DNA from: Gyrodactylus bullatarudis
Lineage: Eukaryota > Platyhelminthes > Monogenea > Gyrodactylidea > Gyrodactylidae
Length of the DNA: 58,508 nt
Direction: 5' to 3'
NCBI GenBank assembly: GCA_012064415.1
Contig: SSNU01000014.1
Coordinates: forward strand, 1 to 58,508
Shown: positions 36,801 to 48,800 of the stretch, one piece after another
Layout: every line of letters starts with the position of its first letter
Position numbering within the stretch: the first letter of the stretch is position 1
Translations under genes and position numbers: made by a program
The notes under the pieces: generated by a model
What the model was told of the DNA's origin: nothing
The model's database searches: none
The model's input: only the letters and a program-made list of their open reading frames with translations

Positions 36801-39800
36801 TAAAGTTAAACTAAAATGATTCTATTTTTGGCTAAAATCTTTTATTCCGCCAAGTCACTTGGGTTGATATTTTACTTGGAATTTGAAAGTCCCTTCCATC
36901 CTTCATGATCATCCCTTGCTTGGTTTCCCTTCAAACTCCTATGTATTATATCAACTAATGAAATAAAAAAGTGTGTAAACATGATTATAACTATCATCCT
37001 CATGTCACATGTAGATTGCTATGGACATAAATGTGGTCGGAATGCTATCTGTGATAACAGCATTCGACAATGTTCATGTCCTAAAGGCTACGAAGGCTAT
37101 GCCTATGAGTCTTGTGAAGTTGCCCGTAAGTGAAAAAGAAAAAAATCAAACACATGCAATAATTAGATAACCTGGAATAAATGATCGAAATTATTATTTA
37201 TTTTACTGCAATAAAGCAAAAAACTAATTATAAATACATACATATATATATTTATTTATTTATAACTTTTTATACACATCTAGTACAAATTGGATTTAAA
37301 TTTTCAAAATTATTATTGTTATCATGTTACTACTTCAAAGTAAATTCGATTATAAAATTATAATATATATATTGGAAGTTGTACTTGAAAGTGGTAACGT
37401 GAAATTAATGATTTTGTTTTTTTCCATCCTACACCCGATCAATGCAATAGATATTAGTAGAATTCATGTGTTATGTGCTATGAAATCATTCATATACATT
37501 TTTATGTGCGTACATGATTAAACGAAATGATCGAGTTTATCAAATTTTACTATAAATTCATAACTTGACACCTAAATTAATGCATGATCTTTTATCGGAA
37601 GAGTTAAATTTTAGTTCAAGTTAAATAGAAATTATCGTTCTCTTAACATTCACCAAAATCACTAATAACATGAACTGATCATGACAGCAACGCATGTGCA
37701 ACACTGTAAAACAAATATTACATTCATATAAACCCAAAATCATCAGAACTAAGAAATAACCAATTGGCAGTAATTTCATAACAAATCAAAATTGAGCATG
37801 AGAACTATATTAAACCATATTTTACGAATGAATATTTCATAGAACAAGCTTGAAAAAAATGATTAAGAGTCTGGTTATTTGATCAATTCAATCAGAAAAG
37901 GATATTTTTCAAAATCTGATTGGCTAACCTGGCTTTTTCATTTTTTCGCAATTTTTTCAAGGTTTGTATGATGAGGAAAAATTTAATATTATATGCTATT
38001 TTCAAGAAATTCTTTTTTTAATTATGATAATCATCTCTTAGGTCAAGTGTCCTCTAATGACAACTGCTATGGACGTAGATGCGGTCATAATGCACGATGT
38101 GACGAATCCTATCAAAGATGCACGTGTATGAATGGATACGAAGGTGATCCAGAGTATCAGTGTACTTCTATTAACAGAAGTGAGTTGTTTGAATTTGTTT
38201 GAAAAAATAGCAACACCCTAAATTCCCCACTTAAAAAAGTCACTTCTTCAATAATGGTTATGGAATTTATTTACTATGGAATATTTGATGAAACTATTTT
38301 TTTTCTTTTTGATACTAGGGTTATAAATAGGGCCTCAAGAAATAAGACCTAAAAACCAATTTTCTAGACCTATAAAAACTTTTCAAATTTTTAGGTCATT
38401 TTTCAAGACCTCAAATATTTTTTCCTATAAAAGTATATTACTTTCAAGTAGAAAAATTATTAACATTTTTATTATAATATAACATTATATGAAATTCAAA
38501 ACGATCTTCATTGAAGTTCCGGATCGGCGATAATATAAGCTGCATAATCGAGAATGATCTTTCAATATCACATGTGGTGCTTTGAGCATTTAATAGTTGG
38601 TCGTACAGTTCTGGATTGATGTTAGAAAATTTGAAGTTGGCAACATCACTTATTTCATTGTCATCGAGTCGTTTCTCCAGATACCTTTTCAGATTAATAG
38701 GATCATTTTTGAAATTGACGCCTTTCAGTAGTTCATATGCCGTTCGTAAACTCCTTGGCTTCAAACTTCTTGATCATATCAGAAAGGATTGAATAACAGG
38801 ATTTTATTTCTGTTAAATCTTTCACCAGATCATCTTGATTAACTGACTCCAAGGCTTTCTTCTTTGTCTCACTCTTTGTTTCCAAACCTTCTATGATGGA
38901 TTTTACGTGACAGAAATTTAGAATATAATAATTTGTCGCCTCGAGCCAAGTTCCCCATCGTGTGATGATCGGTGTAGGAGGTTGACCTATGGCATCAAAG
39001 GCTGCTTGATGGTGACGATTCTTCACTACTAAAGCTTTCACATTTGCAATGAGTCTGTTCACATTTGGATATGAGTCTTTAACCTTCATTGCACAATTAT
39101 GGAGTAGATGAGCAGTACAGGTAACATGAACTATTTTAGGATAAATGCATCTTAAATGACTTGTCGCTGAAGTATTGTATCTTGCTGCGTCCGTTAGATA
39201 ATGATTTACATTTTCATTCTTAATTCCATAACTATTCACTGTTTCAATCAACTGCTGTACAGTAGAAGTTGCTGTTGGTGAGTTTTTGATTCTAATTGAT
39301 CTTAGTAAGTAGGAATCTTGGGGTTTTTCTAAAGTGCCAGCTATTGACATATTTGCATTGATTAATCTCGGATTCATCGGTCTTCTCATCATGAATGTTT
39401 TGTATCATTTGTCTGTACGATTCGTGAGAGAGCAAATTGAAGTCGAAACAACTTTTAAAAAATTCTTTGGTCTCACCATAGCTCAATATCCAAACTGGGA
39501 TTCCAATCTTCAATAACTATTCGATAAGTTTCCTATGAGTAGTGAAATTTTCATAGTTGATAAATGATTGAGATTCATGTCTCTCTTTTTTAGCATCTTC
39601 TGAAATGAACTTTTGATGGGTCTTTGATATCCTGTGCTGGTCTATATTGAACTGCTTGTCACACTTAACAATTTTGTTGCATAATTTGCACAATAAAGTT
39701 CCTTGGGTTGTAAATTGGAATTCGTCTGGAAACATTTTTTTGTATTTCAAGGCCTTATTCGATAATGGGATTCTTTGCTTAGGCATGATAAAAATGACTG

Positions 39801-42800
39801 ATAGCTTTCAAATCAACATGGGATATTGACATGGCGTGAATGAATCTGATTGGTTAATGCTTCATATTACATGTTAGATGCACCACACACAAAAGGTAGA
39901 GAACAGACATACATGTACATACATTGTACAATGCAATCAAATTTTTAAACCAATAGGATTCAAGCATGCCACTTTCTTTGTGAGCTTTCTTCAAAATAAT
40001 TTCGGAATGATTATTCAAATATCTAATTTTGAGATTTCGATTTTAAGACCTCAAAAAATTGACTTTAAGACTTAAAAATAATAGACCGATCTAACTAAGA
40101 CTTTATAACTTTGATCCGGATCAAGAAAAATTAATTCTGAAAGCAAATTCTTGATCCTCGAGTGAAACTGTCTCATAGAATAAAATATAACTTTTAAGAC
40201 TTTTTGAGGCCCTAGTTATAAACAAAATGTACACATTAATATGATAAGACCCAAGACCAATAGAATACATATAAAAATCAATGATATACTCTGATTGGTT
40301 TAATGATTATTATCCAATAATATTCGAGTTACAAAATGAAATCAAAAATTTCTTCGTTTCTATAGACGGTAGCAGGATTCAACGGGCTCGAAATTTTAAG
40401 GTTATCTAAGAGATTCTATTTCGTTTAAAGACAATGATTTTATAAGAAAAAAAGGCTTTCTATTCGTATTTTGTTATTGTAGACCTGTCCATCCATAGTC
40501 GATAACAGTTAACAGTTATTGTTTACATTAAGATGATTAAAATAATTTTAATCAGATTTCATTGCTCATTAACATGTTAGAAATAGCAGAGATAGCATTT
40601 TTACCACCCTAGTGATAACTAAAAAAGAGATTAAAGAAAATTTGAGCACATCAATCAGTCTTTGTAGCAATAAATAAATAAACTTTTCTCAAGATTATCA
40701 ACCAAGTACTACTTGCAATGGCAGATCTTGTGGACTAAATGCAAGGTGCGATCCCTATGAGAATACTTGCAAATGTGATCCTGGTTATTCAGGAGATCCC
40801 TTCAGTCAATGTCAAGAGCAAGAACATGGTGTACAATGCGGTGTACATAGATGCGCCTTAAATGCTATTTGCGATAATGACTACTGTGTCTGTCAACCGG
40901 GTCATGTTGGCTTTGGTTATGAGGAATGTAAGCCTGATACCAATGGTTGTAACGGCAGAATTTGCCATACAAATGCTGAATGCTCCAACAATAACTGTGT
41001 CTGTAAACATGGGTTCTATGGCGACGGAGAAAGATATTGTGAACCTGGTAAGTTTGGATTGTTTTAAAATTCTTTATTAATAATAAAAAGTCTTGATACT
41101 TGTAATATTCATCAAATAATCTTTAGATAGTTCATGTGATGGAGAGACATGTCATCCAGATGCCATTTGTTCTGATAATGTATGCCAGTGTAAATCTGGT
41201 TACATTGGCGATGGATTTGACTGTCAAAAGGGTCAGTTTTGTTACAAAAATTTTGTACGAAAAATATGGTGAAAATACTGGTGATAATACTATAATCTTA
41301 CGCTTTCTAATCAGTGGTTATAAATCTGATCAGTAGTCTCAAAATACTTCAGCTCACTTGATAAAATCCCTAAAGAGGAATATTTCGCTTTATTTGAGCA
41401 AAAAAATTTTCAATGAAAAAACATGTTTATATGAACCATCTTTCATTCGGGTGCAATTCTAAAGCTTAACCATATAAGTTTCACTGATCAATCCGTATGA
41501 TGCATGGTAATATTCATTCTTGATTCTTTTTAATTTTTAATAGATAAACTTTTAAGTAGGCTCTCAAAAATAATATACTTAAATTATTTTTTCAAGCGCT
41601 TGATAAATAGAATTATTGAAAAGTTCTCGGAAAAATTTTCAACATTTGATTTGAATCTGTTTTTAAAGGAGTAAATATATACTATACACTAAAAGATTCA
41701 GCGAAATCTGTAGAATATTTTAATATCTGATAATTTTCAAATAATAAAGATATCAGTTTTACTGACTCTCAAATTCGAGCCGGGATAAACTCAAACAGGA
41801 GGGAATAATTTTTCTGAGATCATTCCACACAACCTAAGAAATTAAGTTCTATCATTATAATGGAGCATTTAATTGAACTCAAAATGTATTTTCTTAGAGT
41901 TTCCAATCTGATTAACGATTATCGACATGATAGAAAATGATCTCTTCACTCGCTGTTCAACCTTTCAATTTTGAATTATAGATAAAAAGGTCAAATTTAT
42001 TGATCAAAATAAGGTGATATTATTATGACTAAATAAAATGCTGAGACTTTTTTAGTCCCATAATTTTGGCCAAGATTTGCTATTATTCCGGTGAATTTTT
42101 TACTAAAATTGGTAAAAGTGAACCATTTATTACGATAATCTGAATTCCGGTCAACTCCGGTATTAATAGGGTTGAGGATTTCAGGTATTGTGTTTAAAAC
42201 CTTTGATCATGACTTAAATTTTGAATAAAACACATTATCATGATTGATTAATTCCATAAAATTACCCAGAATTTAGGCTATGCGTCACTAGAAGGTGTGT
42301 GACAAATGCCTCTTGTGATCGCTATGATAGATGCTCATGTAATAAAGGCTTCTACGGCAATGGTTACGAGTATTGTCACCATGATAGTTAGTTGAAAATG
42401 AACCAAAGTACCAACTTATTTAACCGATATTGTATCATGAATTTTAACATCACCAATTGAATGATTCATTCTTAATTAATCTCTATTTTTTTCTCAAACT
42501 ATTTCTCTCTCCTTCTCTCAAGATAATCCAGGATTTGCAGGATATTTCACTAAACTGTCAGAAGGAATATTGGCTTTCTTTTGTTGAGAGTAACAAGCTA
42601 GATTTAATTTTTTAGCGAGAGCTTTTATTCTTTCAGTCAGAGTGTGTTAACTATTCTTTCTGCAAATCCTACTTTACTTAATGCATATAAATTATGAACA
42701 CATGATCTCTACACCTTTTTACTCATTAAATTTCTTGCCTTGTCACACTATCAAACTGATTATAGATAATACTGTACTATTTATTTATTCTGTTTGATCA

Positions 42801-45800
42801 CAACCTGTACTCTGTATTTATATATACTATATTCTATCTTTAAATGCTATTCACAACTTCATCATCTCATACGGAGAATATATTAATATCTATAGTTATG
42901 TAAATGTATGACTCTTTTCAAATTAAAAATTAACACTAAAACAAAGAAGCTAAGGCTTGCTTTTCTTCTATATTTTCATTTACTTTGAACAGTTCTCTAA
43001 AACACTCAATTCTCAAAATATTATCCTTGATACAACTCCAATTACATTTCATGAAATACCATGTTGAAATGATAGAAAAATTGTTAAATTATAATTTTAA
43101 AGTTGTAGATGAAGCTTATAGAAAAACGCATGCAAATACTTGATAAACGATCATATGGGTTATATGATGAATAGTGGAATAAAACATTGCATATTTGAAT
43201 TATTCAAATGGGTTTCAACATTGAAATCTGCATCGAAAAAAATTAAAAACGTAATTAAAATCAATGAATTTACTCATTTGAGGGATATTTTCATGGATAC
43301 CTAATCCTTTATTTCATCTAGATAATTCTGGATCTTCAAATCTCTGCAGTGGTCGACAGTGTGATCAAAATGCCTATTGTGACGGTAGGAATTGTATTTG
43401 TAACCCTGGATACAGCGGTAATGGAGAGTATTGTTCATCATCTTCGTGTAAGCTTATTAATTTTTAAGTATTTACTTCTAGAGTTTTAATATTATATTTT
43501 TTCGACAAAATAAAATTTATTTCCTAAAAGATATTGTGAAAATGTTTTTAAAGTAGCTCGGCACTACTTTACATCTGATCTACTGTGTAGTTAAAATCTT
43601 TTCATTTTAAATTCTATAGATGAACAACAATGCCAAGGACGTGTCTGTGATCCAAATGCTTCCTGCCAATATAACGGATGTCAATGCAATCCAGGCTTCT
43701 CTGGTGATGGAACCTATTGTATTCCTGCAAGTGAGTAATATAGTGCACTGCGAAACTCATGGATATCAAAAAATAAGACGTACCAAGAGTCGAAATTCAT
43801 CCATTAGCATTAATTTTTCGTGAGGATTTCAAAAATTGAATCAGATTTTACCATTAGTCATTATTTAAGGCGGGAAATCAAAATGAATTCAAAAAAGATC
43901 AAAAATTCGTTGATTTTAAGACTTAAAGTGACTACATTTTCCACAGTCTGTCTTTCAAAATTTTCAACAATCTGAGTTCGCTAATAACTTGGGCCTCAAA
44001 ATAGTACCAAAAAAGATGAAAAATAGTATCTCATAAAGTGAAAAATAAGTAGAAAAAAGTACTTTCAAGAAAATTTAAGGGATTTTGAGTAAAAAATTGT
44101 CCTCTACCGTAGATTGTTGCAGAATTTTTAGTCAATCTTGTGTCAACAAAATATCTGATTTTTTTTCAAATTTTTTTCTATGATAGAAAATGACCCTTCA
44201 ACTGTTCTTGTGCATATTTTACAAAATACATACATGTTGAAATTTGAAATTCATGAAGAAATATTATCCAACAAAAAGCAACGATCTAGATGCTATTTTC
44301 TTAGATAATGAAAGCTCGATATCAGGAATATAGCTATCAATTCATCGAAAATTGTGATTGGTACCTAGTTGAGGAATACTATATTCTGAGATTAAATTTG
44401 AAGAATAGTACAATAAAGTACTTGGGCAACAATTTAGTACAGAAATAGTACCAGCTATCTTTTAAATAGGATTAGATAAGCAGATTTTTTCTTCAGATTA
44501 TTAAAACTCAGTCAGTCCTTTGTCAAGAGTTAAAATAGACCAAATAGTACTTTTTTGAGACCCTACTAATAACTAATAACAGAATAGTATGACAGAAAGA
44601 TTATTACAAGCGAAATTCTCTACAATTGTATTTAAAACTTTCATCGTGTTGAATAATGTCTAAGTTCCGTATGAAATTTCGTAAACATAGCACTCTAAAA
44701 TTCTATTGATGTGATAAATGTTCATTTTTCCCAAGTTTTAAGGAAAGTCCCTAAAATATAGCATTTCTTGATTGATCAATAAAACTCAAATGATAAATTA
44801 GTGTGAATAATGATTTCAAAAGTTTCAAATGGTTAAAGACTGAAATTGTCAATTTTTTCACAAGTAGAAAAAAGATTTTAAAATATCTCAATATAGCTGG
44901 ATAAATAATCATATTAACTTCCAAAGATGAAGACTCCACTGAACTGGTACTCAGTGAGAATATTGAGGTAAAAACTCAATTATGCGGTGAATATCAATGT
45001 CCTGAGTTTGCTGAGTGCATCAATGATAAATGCGTTTGTACATTTGGCTACTATGGAGACGGATCTTATCATTGTTTTAAAAGTAAAATTTTTCTATAAC
45101 AACGGGAATGAGAGTTATTTTAGTTCAATTTTATTGTAAAATTATTTGACAGATTCGGTTTCTATTCTTAGCTTTACATTGGGGCCAACATCCCCTTCAT
45201 ATGGAGACATTTGAGTATTCGGCAAGTATGTTTGTTTATCATATAACAGTTTGTGCTAATCCTCAATGAATGTAAAATTGAATACTTCCCATATTAGTAA
45301 ATATGAAATTAGTATGAATGAACTGATTAATTTTTCTTCTACTACTGTACTACAACTCTATAACAATTTTATTATTTTCAAATACATCTTGATCTATTAA
45401 ACAAAATAATGTTTAGCGTGTCAGACTTATGAAAGGGGATTGTTGCCTGTTGAAAAGCAATGTAAGCAAAATTTAATTCAAGAGATTAGCAACCGAACTC
45501 TGTCTACAAGCATAATTGGAGAGAAGTTCATTAAATTTTCCAAATCCTAACATGTCTTTTCTCAAAATTTAGTCTCTATAATTGCACCAAATTATGATCT
45601 AAGGAATCAGTACGATACGAACAATGAATGAATGATGAACCTTCCACCATTTTCAATTCATGATCATGTTTCTAAAAAATTTCCATCCGATATTTAAATA
45701 TTTTTAAACAACTGTTTTTTCCACGAATAACTCAGTGATTAATGTTTCTTTTCAAATAAAATAAATTATTGCTTAAATTTATCGAATGAGTTAATTACGT

Positions 45801-48800
45801 TAATATTTTTCCGGAATTTATAAAATTTAATAACGGATAATTTATAAAGAAATACAGTATAGTTTTTTTTATTTTATGATTATTATCTATTCTCGTAACT
45901 ATAAATTCGATAATGATTCTTGTTGATGTGAGGAAAGAAAGCTTAATCATTTCATATTTAATAAGGTTCAAACTCTTGTTCCATGCCATGCGGACAAAAT
46001 GCTCAATGTGTGAATGGAGTATGCCAGTGCTATCCTGGATATTCTGGTGATGGTTACATAGGATGTAATGCAAGTGAGTGAATAATAATACTCTTTCAGC
46101 ATTGTGAAAATCAATTTGAATCGCTGATTTGAAAAATCCCTTTCGCGTAACAAATAGTTATTCAGACTAGTTTACAAAAGTTTGCAAATTTGTAAATGTT
46201 AATGATTTATAGCTCTTAGTGTTTTGAATTTTTGAATATTAAGTTTTACAGTTTAAAAATTATTATTTTTCTCAAGACCAAGGAAACGTCAAGATTGAGA
46301 GATCTGATGCTGAAATCCTTTTGCCATCTTCACAAACTTCATTGTCCTTGATTTGTTGGGTCAAAGGTAGCAGCCAAGTCCGAGGCCCAGTTTGGTCACC
46401 CGTAACAGCTAGAAGTCAAGAGAATATTCTACAGTTTCAAGATAGCACAAGGGTAGAGCTTATTGTTAATAACATCAAGCCAAGTGAAGATGCTACAACC
46501 TACACTTGTTCAGCAAATGGAATGAGAGATAGTGTAAAAGTTCGATTTGCAGATGAAACTGGAAGTTAGTTTTTGATCAAAACTGTATTTTACATGTATC
46601 TGCATGCTAAAAGAAATTTTACTTATTTTTAAAATTATCTTCCAGTTTCAATTCCTCTCTTGGTATCAAGTGATAATGGCATTTCCAAAGTGAATCATAC
46701 AGGAGAATCGACAACAACAGCGAAAATATGGAAATTGGCCAACGGTATGAAGTACAAACCGGTTTCCCTCGCCTTCAATTCAATGACAGAGAATGCATTC
46801 TTTACAGATGATGACTATAAAAAGATTATGTTTGCAAATACTAACAAAAAGATTACCACATCAGAACTCATTGAGACTCCCATGCCAATAAGAGAAATTG
46901 CAGTTGACAGTGCCTCTTCGAATGTTTATGCCTTAACATTTAATAATTCGGTATTTGTTGTCTCAGAATCTAAACCAGGAATCAAATATGACCTAGAAGG
47001 TGTCGCTGAAAAATTCAAAGATACCATTGATGCTGAACTTGTTAATATTGCATTGAATCCAGAACAGGGGTTAGTCTTATTCATCTTCCTTTAATTATTC
47101 ATGTTACAGTAAATTACTAGAGCCTCAAAAAATATTACCCAAAATAAAGGTATCACTTTAATGGGAACTTACCAAAATAATCTTATACAGTAAACTACTT
47201 AAAAGTAAACCGAAATAAAAAATATGGAAGATCAATTGATGTTGAGATTGAAATACAAAAATGAGTTAATTTCAAAATTATCTTCAAGGTTTTTTCGAGC
47301 TCAGCAAATTGAAAAAGTGATAGACTGAGCTCATTGATATGGCTGAAATTTCATGCTATAATAAAGTATTATTTAAATACCTTTGAACCCTGATGTGATA
47401 ATAAAGAAATTTATAGCCTTAAAGGGTTTTCAGACCAGAGGAAGTAGCTGGTCAAAATAAGCATTTTGATACTTTTTGAGGCTCTACTAATTACTAAGCT
47501 CTTTTATTTAAAATTGAATGTTTGATTTGATAAATTCACAATTGGAAAAGAAGAAATTCTATAAAATTTTTCCATTTCAGTCTGATGTATGTATCAGTAA
47601 AATCACTGAAAGAAAACTCAACAATTCACGTCTTCAAGATGAATGGAGAGTACGTGAAAAAGTTGATCGATTTAGATGGTCAACCCAAGTCTCTCTCATA
47701 CGGAAAAGTTACCTTGTATAATAACGATTATGGAAGATTGTGTACTCTACAGAGAATGATGTTGATGACAAATGATGCTTTGAAAATGCGTCTTCAATGC
47801 TACAAGTTGACCTCTAATGGGGAAGGTTATGATTCGGATTCAAATTCTCGGGACTTTTATCAAGCTGATTTGCCAGCCGGTGGCCTCTTACAGATGAACA
47901 ACATGATTATCTGGACTGTTTCTAATTCGTGAGTTTATCTCAGTCAGGTGAAAGTTAAAATTCTTTCTTGAATACCTGATTAAATGACATCTTGAGATAT
48001 AAAAATTAGAATTTAAATATTTCAAAAAATTTTTCACAATACATTCGGAAATTGTTGCAGATTTTATGTCTGGTGAATAAAATCTTAATTTGTGGATAAC
48101 CTGATATTTTATTGTTTTAAAACTATTTACTTCACTTACAGATTTGAGTAAGTTGTTGATAATGTTTGGAAAGCGAAAAAATTTTCTCAAAAATTTGATG
48201 TACTTTATCTCTGTTATTATTATTGTATATTCATTAAATTTAATTGAATGTCTTTGGAAAGTTAAAAAATAACTAATTTAGATAGAGAAACTAAATTTCT
48301 ATTAACCATTCAAGCCCCAGTGGGTCATATATAGGACAGGTAACTTTCTCAATTCTGATTTAAAGAATCTAAAAATAATGTATAGACCATTTTTTCTGAA
48401 AGAGGAATCAATATTCTTTTAAATGAGTTGCTAATTTATTGAGAAGTAGAAATTTAAAAATGACTTGTTTTTAAGAAATAAAATGAACGTTTTTTTGAAA
48501 ATCTACTCACGGAGATCAAAGAAACCATAGCCTTAGAATTCGAAAATTTAAAAGTTATCTTTTGTGTTAAAAAGGATCTAAAAATGGTCATTTAACGGGG
48601 CAATATCTCAATATTATTCAAACATGGATAATTGGGTTTGAGTCCTAGACTTTACACTGTATTAGATTTGATAGGAAAGATGAATGAAAATTGAATCAGG
48701 GTAGTGGTAAAGGGGATTACATGATATGTATTATTCAATGATTGTTTATAATAAATGTACTAAACCATGAAATGTACTTACATAATTTATTGTATATTCT

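Larger units (their letters stand above)
27542..46073 (+). other. Array of about 23 EGF-like repeats
   Basis: Nearly every exon here encodes one six-cysteine EGF-like unit with phase-1 boundaries, typically CG-NA-C, then C-C--GY-GD----C. The exon 40694-41047 holds three units in a row. With the three EGFs placed around the G2F exons, the protein has about 26. The GYEGDP/GYSGDG turn is very regular. Most units lack the D-x-N/D-E calcium signature. Confidence 0.85.

Noticed and set aside
42270..42276. AATTTAG as the acceptor for the EGF exon at 42270
   Set aside because: It gives the wrong phase and a stop in the EGF; ACCCAG just upstream keeps phase 1.
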